Assembly (NCBI GenBank): GCA_965243345.1
Contig: CBDEUR010000003.1
Location: 1,178,001 to 1,242,000, forward strand
Reading direction: 5' to 3'
Source of the DNA: Bin52 sp965243345
GTDB taxonomy: Bacteria > Pseudomonadota > Alphaproteobacteria > Thalassobaculales > Thalassobaculaceae
DNA: 64,000 bases
The position numbers and the translations under genes were made by a program. The notes below the pieces were generated by a model. It was not told the origin of the DNA. It made no database searches and worked only from the letters and a program-made list of their open reading frames with translations. Positions 33,692-42,258 of this stretch are shown one piece after another (positions within the stretch are counted from its first letter, which is position 1; the number at the start of each line of letters is the position of its first letter).

Positions 33692-34882
33692 ATGACGCGG
33701 CAGGCACCATGGCTGGCGGATGATGCGGGCAGGCGAAGCTATCCGATCGGGGAACCGCGGTGGCGATCCGACGACGGCGCGCCGCTCGAGGTCCACGGCG
33801 ACCTCGGCCTCACGCGCTCCGACATCGTTGCGTGCGACCGCACGCTCTGGCGCTACCGCGCAGCACTCCCGTTCGCGATCGATCGACCGGTCTCGCTCGG
33901 CGAGGGACTGACACCGCTCGTCGGGGCCGAATTCCGCGGTTTCCGCGCACTGTTCAAGCTCGAGTGGATGATGCCGACCGGGTCCTTCAAGGACCGCGGT
34001 GCCTCGGTCATGATCTCGGTCCTGCGCCAGCAGGGGGTGAGCGAGATCGTCGAGGACAGTTCCGGAAATGGCGGAGCCGCCATCGCCGCCTACGGCGCGG
34101 CCGCCGGCATGACGGTGCACATCCTCGCGCCCGCATCCACCCAGCCCGCCAAGCTCGCGCAGATCGTGGCCTGCGGCGCGCGGCTGCGCCTGGTGCCGGG
34201 GCCGCGGTCCGCCTCGGAGGAGGCAGCCCACGAGTGCGCGCGAACCGTCTTCTATGCCAGTCACAACTGGCACCCGTTCTTCATCCAGGGCACCAAGCTG
34301 CTTGCCTACGAACTGTGGGAGGATCTCGGGTGGAGCGCACCCGACGCGGTGGTGATCCCGACCGGGGCCGGCAGCAACGTGCTCGGCTGCGATGCCGGGT
34401 TCGGTGAACTGAGCCGCGCGGGCCACATCCCCCGCCTGCCGCGGCTGTACGCGGTCCAGCCCGCGAACTGCGCGCCCGTTGATGCCGCGTTCCGCTCAGG
34501 GGCCGGAGACCATGTTCGCTGCGAGGTCTCGGCCACGATCGCGGAGGGGACCGCGATCCGCCGTCCGGTCCGCATGCCCCGGCTCCTGGCCGCGTTGCGC
34601 CGCTCGCAGGGCGGAACCGTGGCGGTCGCCGAGGACGATATCGCACGCGCGGCAGGAGAACTCGCGCGCATGGGCCTGTATGCCGAACCGACCGCGGCGA
34701 TGGCGGCCGGCGGACTGGCGCAGCTTCGGGCGGCAGGCGAGATCCGCGACGGGGAAACGGTGGTGGTCCTGCTCACGGGAGGAGGACTGAAGGCGGGCGC
34801 CTGGTACGAGCGGGCCACCGGGGTCGCAACCGCCGGTGGCCCGGGTCGCACGGACCGGGGATCCCCCGGTCAGGACGAGTAG
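33692..34882 (+). CDS. Threonine synthase-like PLP enzyme
   Basis: A 396-residue fold-type II PLP enzyme. The Schiff-base Lys is K100 in PTGSFKDRGASV; phosphate binding uses SSGNGGAA (123-130), and VVLLTGGGLK ends the core. N-terminal SLGEGLTPLV is typical of threonine synthases. It converts O-phosphohomoserine to threonine, or is one of several paralogues with other substrates, so thrC is not asserted. The ATG at 33692 has a good SD (gaggg, 8 bases away); an upstream extension would run antisense into parE. Its end overlaps the convergent glnA stop by 13 bases. Confidence 0.88.
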   Translation: MTRQAPWLADDAGRRSYPIGEPRWRSDDGAPLEVHGDLGLTRSDIVACDRTLWRYRAALPFAIDRPVSLGEGLTPLVGAEFRGFRALFKLEWMMPTGSFKDRGASVMISVLRQQGVSEIVEDSSGNGGAAIAAYGAAAGMTVHILAPASTQPAKLAQIVACGARLRLVPGPRSASEEAAHECARTVFYASHNWHPFFIQGTKLLAYELWEDLGWSAPDAVVIPTGAGSNVLGCDAGFGELSRAGHIPRLPRLYAVQPANCAPVDAAFRSGAGDHVRCEVSATIAEGTAIRRPVRMPRLLAALRRSQGGTVAVAEDDIARAAGELARMGLYAEPTAAMAAGGLAQLRAAGEIRDGETVVVLLTGGGLKAGAWYERATGVATAGGPGRTDRGSPGQDE

Positions 34883-36279
34883 TACATCGAGAACTCGATC
34901 GGGTGCGGGGTCTGCTCGAAGGCGATGACCTCCTCCATCTTGAGCTCGATATAGGCGTCGATCTGGTCGTTGTCGAACACGTCACCGGCGGTCAGGAACG
35001 CCCGGCCCCTGTCGAGTTCGTCGAGCGCCTGGCGCAGCGACGCGCTCACCGTGGGAATGTCGCTCAGTTCCTCCGGCGGCAGGTCGTACAGGTCCTTGTC
35101 CATCGGATCGCCGGGGTGGATCCGGTTCTGGATGCCGTCCAGGCCTGCCATCAGCATGGCGGAGAAGGCCAGGTACGGATTGGCGGTCGCGTCCGGGAAC
35201 CTGACCTCGACCCGCTTGCCGTTGGCACTGTCGACGTGCGGGATGCGGCACGAGGCCGACCGGTTGCGCGACGAGTAGGCGAGCAGCACCGGTGCCTCGA
35301 ATCCCGGGACCAGCCGCTTGTAGCTGTTGGTCGTCGGGTTGGTGAACGCGTTGAGCGCGCGGGCATGCTTCATGATGCCGCCGATGTAGTAGAGCGCGGT
35401 CTCCGACAGGTCGGCGTAGCCGGCCCCGGCGAACATCGGCTGCCGGTCCTTCCAGATCGACTGGTGCACGTGCATGCCCGACCCGTTGTCCTGGGCGATC
35501 GGCTTCGGCATGAAGGTCGCCGTCTTGCCGTAGGAGGCGGCAACCTGGTGCACGACGTACTTGTAGATCTGCATGGTGTCGGCGGTCTTGACCAGGGTGC
35601 CGAACTTCACGCCGAGCTCGTGCTGCGCCGGCGCAACCTCGTGGTGATGCTTCTCGACCTCGACACCCATCTCCTCCATGACCGCCAGCATCTCGCTGCG
35701 CAGGTCCTGTTCGGAGTCGACCGGCGGAACCGGGAAGTAGCCGCCCTTCACGCCGGGGCGGTGACCGAGATTGCCTTCCTCGTACTCGCGCCCGGAGTTG
35801 TACGGTCCCTCGGCACTGTCGACATGGTAGAAGGCGCGTTCCATGCCCACATCGAACCGGACATCGTCGAACACGAAGAACTCGGCCTCCGGGCCGAAGA
35901 AGGCGGTGTCTCCGATGCCGAGCATGCCCATGTAGTTGATCGCGGCCTTCGCCGTCGAGCGCGGGTCACGGTTGTAGGGCTGACCGGTCAGCGGATCGAG
36001 CACGTCGCAGACCAGGGTCAGGGTCGGCTGGGCGAAGAACGGGTCGATGACCGCGGTGGCCAGATCCGGCATCAGGCACATGTCCGATTCGTTGATGGCC
36101 TTCCACCCGGCGATGGACGAACCATCGAACATGAACCCCTCGGCGAGCGAGTCCTCGTCGACGGTGCTGACGGCCTGGGTCAAGTGCTGCCACTTGCCAC
36201 GGGGATCTGTGAAGCGCAGATCGACGAACTTGATGTCGTGCTCCTGCACCATCTGCTGGATTGTACTTGCGTCTGACAT
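34870..36279 (-). CDS. glnA: Glutamine synthetase, type I
   Basis: A 469-residue GSI, the standard length, that makes glutamine from glutamate, ammonia and ATP. Motifs are FDGSSIAGW (51-59), GPEAEFFVFDDV (129-140), KPIAQDNGSGMH, the ATP-binding region around YKRLVPGFEAPV, and the adenylylation Tyr at Y398 in DLYDLPPEE. The start ATG 36279 follows aggaagg. It is the second gene of glnB-glnA, 76 bases after glnB, and is likely controlled with it by nitrogen through the sigma-54 promoter upstream of glnB. Confidence 0.98.
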   Translation of the reverse strand: MSDASTIQQMVQEHDIKFVDLRFTDPRGKWQHLTQAVSTVDEDSLAEGFMFDGSSIAGWKAINESDMCLMPDLATAVIDPFFAQPTLTLVCDVLDPLTGQPYNRDPRSTAKAAINYMGMLGIGDTAFFGPEAEFFVFDDVRFDVGMERAFYHVDSAEGPYNSGREYEEGNLGHRPGVKGGYFPVPPVDSEQDLRSEMLAVMEEMGVEVEKHHHEVAPAQHELGVKFGTLVKTADTMQIYKYVVHQVAASYGKTATFMPKPIAQDNGSGMHVHQSIWKDRQPMFAGAGYADLSETALYYIGGIMKHARALNAFTNPTTNSYKRLVPGFEAPVLLAYSSRNRSASCRIPHVDSANGKRVEVRFPDATANPYLAFSAMLMAGLDGIQNRIHPGDPMDKDLYDLPPEELSDIPTVSASLRQALDELDRGRAFLTAGDVFDNDQIDAYIELKMEEVIAFEQTPHPIEFSMYYSS

Positions 36280-36355
36280 CGCTTCCTTCCTGATGGCTTG
36301 AATGACGGCTGATGGGTTGCGGACCGCCGTCTGCGACGGCCGGGCCCCGAAGACG

Positions 36356-36694
36356 TCACAGTGCGGCGGCGCCGGTCTCTCCCGTCCGGATCCGGACAAC
36401 CTCATCCACGGTCGAGATGAAGATCTTTCCGTCACCGATGCGGCCGGTATGCGCAGCCTGCTGGATTGCCTCGACGGCACGTTCGACGAGATGGTCTTCC
36501 ATGACCACCTCGATCTTCACCTTCGGCAGAAAGTCGACCACGTATTCCGCACCGCGGTAGAGTTCGGTGTGGCCTTTCTGCCGCCCGAAGCCCTTGGCCT
36601 CGGTGACCGTGATTCCCTGGATTCCGACGTCGTGGAGGCCTTCCTTCACTTCGTCGAGCTTGAACGGCTTGATGATCGCCTCGATCTTTTTCAT
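36356..36694 (-). CDS. glnB: Nitrogen regulatory protein P-II
   Basis: A 112-residue PII signal protein. It begins MKKIEAIIKPFKLDEVKEGL, has the uridylylation site Tyr51 in ELYRGAEYVV in the T-loop, and the B-loop GRIGDGKIFIST binds ATP/2-oxoglutarate. PII reports nitrogen and carbon status and controls glutamine synthetase adenylylation and NtrB. Placed upstream of glnA as is usual in alphaproteobacteria; no amtB is adjacent, which favours glnB over glnK. A sigma-54-type promoter lies 47-62 bases upstream. Confidence 0.98.
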   Translation of the reverse strand: MKKIEAIIKPFKLDEVKEGLHDVGIQGITVTEAKGFGRQKGHTELYRGAEYVVDFLPKVKIEVVMEDHLVERAVEAIQQAAHTGRIGDGKIFISTVDEVVRIRTGETGAAAL

Positions 36695-36740
36695 GGTCCT
36701 GCCGATTTTGCAAGGTTCACACCGGACTCATCCGGGGACA

Positions 36741-36756
36741 CGCAAGAAACATGCCA
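36741..36756 (-). promoter_or_regulatory. Sigma-54 (RpoN) promoter of glnBA
   Basis: On the minus strand TGGCATGTTTCTTGCG has GG and GC exactly 10 bases apart, fitting the -24/-12 consensus TGGCAC-N5-TTGC. It lies 47 bases before the glnB start. Upstream, the palindrome AGTGCACT (36832-36839) provides a TGCAC half-site, the core of NtrC sites, at a suitable distance for an activator. Confidence 0.65.
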
Positions 36757-36872
36757 GACCGCTCCTGCCGGGACCGTCGCGGCGCGGCGGGCAGCCGGCG
36801 CCCCCAGGTCCCCGGTCAAGCGCCCTGGATCAGTGCACTTGCCTGTTGTTTCAGCATACCGTTGCCGAACAT

Positions 36873-38039
36873 TCAGGCAAGACAGCTCCTGACACGATCC
36901 AGCGCCGCGCGGATGGACGGCAGCGAGCTGGCATAGGAGAACCGGAGGTAGCCTTCTCCGAACGCGCCGAAGCTGGTTCCGGAAATCACCGCGATGCCCG
37001 CTTCCTCCAGCAGCTTCGCCTGCACCGTGTCCGAAGACATGCCGGTTCCGGTGATGTTCGGGAAGGCATAGAAGGCGCCGCCCGGCTCGACGCAGCTGAT
37101 GCCGGGGATGTCGTTGAGCCCGTCGACGATGACGCGGCGTCGCTCGCCGAAGGCGGCGAGCATGTCACCGACACTGTCCTGCGGTCCCTCCAGTGCGGCG
37201 ATGCCCGCATACTGCGCCGAGGCGTTGACGCAGGAGTGGCAGTTGACCGCCAGTTTCTCCGCGTGCGCGATCGCGCTTTCCGGCCACACGCTGTACCCCA
37301 GCCGCCACCCGGTCATGGCATAGGTCTTTGACCAGCCGTCGAGCAGGATCAGCCGGTCCGCCAGTTCCGGGTAGGACAACAGGCTCACGTGGTGGTAGTT
37401 GTCGTACAGCAACTGGCCGTAGATCTCGTCGCTCATCACCACGACGTCCGGCCAGTCGGCCAGCCCGGCGACCAGCCGGTCGAACTCGTCCCGTGACACC
37501 GCTCCGCCGGTCGGATTGGCCGGGCTGTTCAGAACGATCAGCCGGGTCCGTTCGGTGATGCGCCCGAGTACGTCGTCGGCCGAGAATGCAAAGCCGTTCT
37601 CCTCGCGCAGCGGAATCGGCACCGCGGTCGCCCCGGAAAACCGGATCGCGGATTCGTAGATCGGAAACCCGGGATTGGGATAAAGGATCTCGCCGCCGGG
37701 TTCGCCGTAGATCAGCATGGCAAAGAACATGGTGACCTTCCCGCCCGGCACGATCAGCACCCGGGCCGGGTCGACCTCGACCCCGAGGCGCCGGTGCAGG
37801 TCGGCCGTGACCGCCTCGCGCAGCTCGGGGATCCCGTTGGCCGCGGTATAGCCGTGGTGGCCGTCATGCAGCGCCTTGACCGCCGCCTCGACCACGTGGC
37901 CAGGTGTCTTGAAGTCCGGCTGGCCGATGCCGAGGTTGATGATGTCACGGCCCTGCGCAGCAAGCCTGTTGGCGCGCGCAAGCACCTCGAAGGCGGTTTC
38001 CGTCCCGAGATGATCGAGGCGTTCGGCAAGTCTGGGCAT
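36873..38039 (-). CDS. Class I/II PLP-dependent aminotransferase
   Basis: A 388-residue fold-type I aminotransferase. Signature parts are NLGIGQPDFKTPGHVVEAA, HGYTAANGIPELREAV, the Asn-Pro-containing NSPANPTGG, SDEIYGQLLYD and the Schiff-base Lys in LDGWSKTYAMTGWRLGY. It moves amino groups between amino acids and 2-oxo acids and is of aspartate aminotransferase class; the specificity cannot be set. The start is taken at ATG 38039 (ggggaa upstream); 38054 is the alternative. It is divergent from a CoA-transferase gene, 94 bases apart. Confidence 0.92.
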   Translation of the reverse strand: MPRLAERLDHLGTETAFEVLARANRLAAQGRDIINLGIGQPDFKTPGHVVEAAVKALHDGHHGYTAANGIPELREAVTADLHRRLGVEVDPARVLIVPGGKVTMFFAMLIYGEPGGEILYPNPGFPIYESAIRFSGATAVPIPLREENGFAFSADDVLGRITERTRLIVLNSPANPTGGAVSRDEFDRLVAGLADWPDVVVMSDEIYGQLLYDNYHHVSLLSYPELADRLILLDGWSKTYAMTGWRLGYSVWPESAIAHAEKLAVNCHSCVNASAQYAGIAALEGPQDSVGDMLAAFGERRRVIVDGLNDIPGISCVEPGGAFYAFPNITGTGMSSDTVQAKLLEEAGIAVISGTSFGAFGEGYLRFSYASSLPSIRAALDRVRSCLA

Positions 38040-38133
38040 CCGGGTTCCCCACATGGTGAAAGTCGTTGCACAGTAAGGCAAACCGGCGGTAATCGGAAGT
38101 ACGCACACCGTCGACAACCGCCGGGAATCCCCG

Positions 38134-39351
38134 ATGAACAATACCGCCGCGCCCCTTCATGGCCTCAGGGTCCTCGACCTGTCCCGGATCGTGGCCGGCC
38201 CCCTGTGCGCCCAGCAATTGGCGGACATGGGAGCCGACGTGATCAAGGTCGAGAACCCGGTGACCGGCGACGAGGCGCGGAACCATCCCGCGCCCCGGGT
38301 CGGTTCCGATTCGCACTTCTTTCTCGCGTTCAACCGCAACAAGCGCAGTATCGGCCTCGACTTCCGCGAGGGGGAGGGCCGTCGCATCCTGCTGCGGCTG
38401 CTGGAGCGGACCGACGTGCTCGTCGAGAACTTCCGGCCGGGCGTACTGGCACGGTTCGGGCTTGACCATGCGTCGCTTCGGGACCAGTTCCCGCGGCTCG
38501 TCTACCTCTCGATCTCCGCCTACGGAGAGCAGGGCTCGCTTGCCGACCGGCCGGGATTCGACCCGGTCATGCAGGCCGAGTCGGGGATCATGGCGCTGAC
38601 GGGCGAGCCTGACGGCCCGCCGCTCCGAAGCCCCCTGCCGCTGTCCGACATGCTCACCGCCCTGCACGCCACCGGCGCGGTGATGGCCGCGCTGTGGGCC
38701 CGGCAGTCCACCGGCCGCGGTCAGCATGTCGAGCTCTCGCTGCGCGATGTCGCCGCCGCCGCGCTCGGGAACGCCGCCCAGTACTACCTGCTGTCGGGCC
38801 GGATGCCTCCGCGCTCGGGCAACAGCCACCCCGTCTCGGCGCCGGTCAACCTGTTCGAGACCGCGGACGGTCCGCTCTACCTGGCGACGGGATCGGACCG
38901 GTTGTTCCGGCGCCTGTGCGTCGACATCCTCGAGCGGCCGGAGCTTCCCGATGATCCCCGGTTCCGGACCGCCACCGACAGGTCGGCGCACCGAGAGGAG
39001 CTGTTCGCGATCATCGGCGCGGTGCTGAAACGGCGGACCAGGGCGGAGTGGATGGTGCGCCTGCGCCACCTGCCCGCCGGCCCTGTCCAGAGCTTCGGGG
39101 AAGCGTTCGACTCCGGGATCGTGCGCGAGCGGGGCATGCTCCGCGAGGTCAAGCACCCGGCGGGCGATACCATCACGATGCTGGCCTCGCCGATCAGGTT
39201 TTCCGATACGCCGGTCTGCGACATCACGCCACCGCCGATGCTGGGACAGCACAGCCGCGAGATCCTGGACGAGCTCGGCTACGACGAGGACACGATCGCC
39301 ACGCTGGCGCGCACCGGCGTCGTCACCATCCTCGCATCCCCGCCGGCTTGA
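38134..39351 (+). CDS. CaiB/BaiF family CoA-transferase
   Basis: A 405-residue class III CoA-transferase. N-terminal GLRVLDLSRIVAGPLCAQQLAD and GADVIKVENP are typical. The catalytic Asp is D143 in PGFDPVMQAESG, and NRNKRSIGLDFREGEG is the CoA-binding segment. These enzymes move CoA between carboxylates such as carnitine, oxalate, succinate or arylsuccinates; the partner acids here are unknown. A second subunit or a cognate decarboxylase/dehydratase is not adjacent. An aminotransferase gene follows 52 bases downstream on the same strand. Confidence 0.93.
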   Translation: MNNTAAPLHGLRVLDLSRIVAGPLCAQQLADMGADVIKVENPVTGDEARNHPAPRVGSDSHFFLAFNRNKRSIGLDFREGEGRRILLRLLERTDVLVENFRPGVLARFGLDHASLRDQFPRLVYLSISAYGEQGSLADRPGFDPVMQAESGIMALTGEPDGPPLRSPLPLSDMLTALHATGAVMAALWARQSTGRGQHVELSLRDVAAAALGNAAQYYLLSGRMPPRSGNSHPVSAPVNLFETADGPLYLATGSDRLFRRLCVDILERPELPDDPRFRTATDRSAHREELFAIIGAVLKRRTRAEWMVRLRHLPAGPVQSFGEAFDSGIVRERGMLREVKHPAGDTITMLASPIRFSDTPVCDITPPPMLGQHSREILDELGYDEDTIATLARTGVVTILASPPA

Positions 39352-39403
39352 GCGGCCCGGCCAATTCCCGTATGGAGCCCGGGCGGCACAGGGAGGTGAT
39401 GCC

Positions 39404-40564
39404 ATGAGACCCGCCAACAGCGTCCTCGGTTCCTACGGCACCACTGTCTTCGAAGTCATGTCACGGCTTGCCATCGAGTGCGGGTCGATCAACCTCGGCC
39501 AGGGGTTCCCGGACGACTTCGGCCCGGAGCCGGTGCTCCAGCGCGCCGCCGACTTCCTCAGTGACCGGCCCAACCAGTATCCGCCGATGCTTGGGGTGCC
39601 GGAACTGCGCAAGGCGGTTGCCGCGCACAACGCGCGCTTCTACGACCTCGAGGTCGACTGGCAGACGGAGACCATGGTCTCGACCGGCGCGACCGAGGGA
39701 CTGGCGGCCTGTTTCTTCGGACTGATCGAGCCCGGTGACGAGGTGGTTCTCATCGAGCCGCTGTACGACTGCTACGTTCCGATCATCCGTCGCGCGGGCG
39801 GCATCCCCAGACTTGTCAGCATCCGGCCACCGGACTGGCGGCTCGATCCCGAGGCGGTGAGGGCGGCATTTTCCGACCGCACCAGGCTGCTGGTGCTGAA
39901 CACGCCGCAGAACCCGGCATCGAAGGTCTACGGGCAGGACGATCTGGCGCTGCTTGCCGAACTGGTCAGGGCGCATGATGCGGTCGCGATCTGCGACGAG
40001 GTGTACGAGCACATGGCCTTCGACGGCCGCGCGCATGTCCCGCTGATGACCCTGCCGGGCATGCGCGAGCGCACCATCCGCATCGGCTCGGCCGGAAAGA
40101 CCTTCTCCCTGACCGGCTGGAAGGTCGGGTATGTGACCGGACCGGCCGACCTGCTGCGCACCGTCGCCAAGGCGCACCAGTTCCTGGTCTTCACCACCGC
40201 TCCCAACCTGCAGCGGGCGGTCGCCTTCGGGCTCGGGCAGGACGATGCGTATTTCGAGGGGCTGAACCGGTCGATGCAGGACCGCCGCGACCGGCTTGCG
40301 GGAGCGCTCGCCGCAATTCCGGGGTTTTCGCCCGTGGTGTGCGAGGGCACCTACTTCCTGTTCGTCGATATTGCGGGAACCGGGTTTGACGGGTCCGATG
40401 TCGATTTCTGTACCCACATTACCCGCGAGGCGGGTGTCACGGCGTTGCCGGTCAGCCCGTTCTACCGTGAGGGCGGCCCGACGTCCTTCATCCGGTTCTG
40501 TTTCGCCAAGCAGGACGGCGTTCTCGACGATGCCGCGGCACGACTGGCTGCGCATTTCCGCTGA
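39404..40564 (+). CDS. Class I/II aminotransferase (methionine/kynurenine aminotransferase-like)
   Basis: A 386-residue PLP enzyme of the branch including YbdL/MtnE and kynurenine aminotransferase. SINLGQGFPDDFGP, GATEGLAACFFGLIEPGDEV, LNTPQNPASKVY, the Asp/Tyr motif CDEVYEHMAFD, and the Lys in GSAGKTFSLTGWKVGYVTG are visible. The KTFSLTGWKVG phrase is characteristic of the group. The ATG at 39404 follows gggaggtgatgcc. It is probably co-transcribed with the CoA-transferase. Its substrate is not determined. Confidence 0.92.
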   Translation: MRPANSVLGSYGTTVFEVMSRLAIECGSINLGQGFPDDFGPEPVLQRAADFLSDRPNQYPPMLGVPELRKAVAAHNARFYDLEVDWQTETMVSTGATEGLAACFFGLIEPGDEVVLIEPLYDCYVPIIRRAGGIPRLVSIRPPDWRLDPEAVRAAFSDRTRLLVLNTPQNPASKVYGQDDLALLAELVRAHDAVAICDEVYEHMAFDGRAHVPLMTLPGMRERTIRIGSAGKTFSLTGWKVGYVTGPADLLRTVAKAHQFLVFTTAPNLQRAVAFGLGQDDAYFEGLNRSMQDRRDRLAGALAAIPGFSPVVCEGTYFLFVDIAGTGFDGSDVDFCTHITREAGVTALPVSPFYREGGPTSFIRFCFAKQDGVLDDAAARLAAHFR

Positions 40565-40592
40565 TGCGCCGCGGTGCCGTGCCACGGCGACC

Positions 40593-40621
40593 TTGACAAA
40601 CCGCGCCCGATCCGGTTGATG
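40593..40621 (+). promoter_or_regulatory. Putative tRNA-His promoter
   Basis: CTTGACA (TTGACA at 40593-40598) is a perfect -35 matching the alphaproteobacterial consensus; TTGATG at 40616-40621, 17 bases away, is a weak -10. The start would be near 40628, about 30 bases before the tRNA. Confidence 0.5.
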
Positions 40622-40657
40622 GGGGCCGATCCCGCCGTGGCGGGGTGGGGCTGCCGT

Positions 40658-40735
40658 GGCGGGTGTAGCTCAGCTGGTTAGAGCGCCAGATTGTGGATCT
40701 GGAAGTCGTGGGTTCAAGTCCCATCACTCGCCCCA
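40658..40735 (+). tRNA. tRNA-His (anticodon GTG)
   Basis: A 78-base gene including the extra G-1 (40658) that marks tRNA-His and pairs with C73 (40732). The acceptor GCGGGTG pairs with CACTCGC, the anticodon stem CCAGA/TCTGG encloses TTGTGGA with anticodon GTG at 40693-40695, and CCA is encoded. Confidence 0.97.
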
Positions 40736-40788
40736 TTCCCCGCCACCTGACCCGATGAATGCAGGGTCGGCCCCCGGAGCACGCCCCG

Positions 40789-42258
40789 ATGCGCATGCCC
40801 GCCACGTCGCAACTGCTGACCGTGCGGGAGATGGCCGAGGCCGACAGGCTGGCTGTCGACGACGGCGACACCTTCCCGCTGATGGAGGCGGCCGGTCGCG
40901 CCGCTGCCAGGGTCATCCAGCGCCGCTTCGCGCCGACCCCTGCCGTGGTCCTGTGCGGGCCGGGCAACAATGGCGGCGACGGTTTCGTGATCGCGCGGTA
41001 CCTGGCGGAGTCCGGCTGGCCGGTCAGGGTCGGGACGCTGGGAGAGGGTCGCGCCGGCGACGCCGTTCGCGCCGCGGAGCTGTGGACCGGCGCGACCACC
41101 GCTGCCGGACCGCAGGCGCTGTCGGACGCCGGTCTCGTCGTTGACGCGCTGTTCGGCGCCGGTCTCAACCGCGACATCGGCGCCGGCGCCGCGCACCTGG
41201 TGCAGGCCATGGCCGGGGCACGCGCGCCACGCGTCGCCATCGATGTGCCGAGCGGGGTGGACGGAGATACCGGGCAGGTGCGCGGGGTCGCGGCGCCGGC
41301 CACGCTCACGGTCGGTTTCTTCCGCGGCAGGCCGGGGCATTTCCTGCTGCCCGGCCGGGACCTGTGCGGAACGGTGAGGATCGTCGATATCGGCATTCCC
41401 GGGCGGGTTCTGGAGACCATCGCTCCGCGACAGGCACGCAACCTGCCCGGGGTGTGGAAGCAGCACCTGCCATCAACCGCACTCAGCGATCACAAGTATC
41501 GCCGGGGTCACGCGCTCCTCGTCGGCGGCGAGCGGATGACCGGGGCGGCCCGGTTTGCCACTGCCGCGGCCCGGCGCATCGGGTGCGGCATGGTCACCCT
41601 TGCCGTTCCCGGACCCGCCGAGGCGATCTATCGGGCCACGGTACCGGGAGCCCTGGTCCGCCCGCTCGAGGAAGCGGACGAGGTCCGGTTCACCGCCATG
41701 CTGGCGGGACCCGGGATGGGCACCGGACCGGGAGCCAGGGACGCGGTCGTCTCCCTGCTTGCCCGGGGAGCACCCGCGGTACTCGACGCCGACGCACTCA
41801 CGCTGTTCGCGGATGCCGCCGACGACCTGGCAGCCGTGATCCGGGGACCACTGGTCGTGACCCCCCACGAGGGCGAGTTTGCCCGACTGTTCCCGGACCT
41901 CGCCGACCACGGTTCCGGGAAGATGCACCGCGCCCGCGCGGCGGCCGACCGGCTGGGCGCGGTGGTGGTACTGAAAGGTGCGGACACGGTGATCGCGGCT
42001 CCCGGCGGGGACCTGCTCATCAATGCCAATGCGCCGGCGTGGCTCGCAACCGGCGGAACCGGTGACGTGCTCGCGGGGACCATCGCCGGACTGCTGGCCC
42101 AGGGCATGCCGGCGGCGGAAGCAGCGGCGGCGGCGGTCTGGCTGAACGGCGCCGCGGCGTTGGCCGCGGGACCCGGGCTGCTGGCGGAGGACCTTCCCGA
42201 CCTGTTGCCCGCGGCACGCGCCGCGGTGTGCCCCCGGAGTGACCGCGATGGCGGATGA
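40789..42258 (+). CDS. nnr: Bifunctional NAD(P)H-hydrate epimerase/dehydratase
   Basis: A 489-residue repair enzyme combining two domains. The YjeF_N epimerase domain (about 1-220) has GPGNNGGDGFVIARYL and DALFGAGLNRDI, while the C-terminal dehydratase domain (about 225-480) has GHALLVGGERMTGAA, AGPGMGTGPGARD and NANAPAWLATGGTGDVLAGT. It restores NADPH/NADH hydrates made by heat or enzymes. Start ATG 40789 follows ggag. The malonyl-CoA decarboxylase gene begins just before its stop, so the two are coupled. The tRNA-His lies 53 bases upstream. Confidence 0.95.
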   Translation: MRMPATSQLLTVREMAEADRLAVDDGDTFPLMEAAGRAAARVIQRRFAPTPAVVLCGPGNNGGDGFVIARYLAESGWPVRVGTLGEGRAGDAVRAAELWTGATTAAGPQALSDAGLVVDALFGAGLNRDIGAGAAHLVQAMAGARAPRVAIDVPSGVDGDTGQVRGVAAPATLTVGFFRGRPGHFLLPGRDLCGTVRIVDIGIPGRVLETIAPRQARNLPGVWKQHLPSTALSDHKYRRGHALLVGGERMTGAARFATAAARRIGCGMVTLAVPGPAEAIYRATVPGALVRPLEEADEVRFTAMLAGPGMGTGPGARDAVVSLLARGAPAVLDADALTLFADAADDLAAVIRGPLVVTPHEGEFARLFPDLADHGSGKMHRARAAADRLGAVVVLKGADTVIAAPGGDLLINANAPAWLATGGTGDVLAGTIAGLLAQGMPAAEAAAAAVWLNGAAALAAGPGLLAEDLPDLLPAARAAVCPRSDRDGG

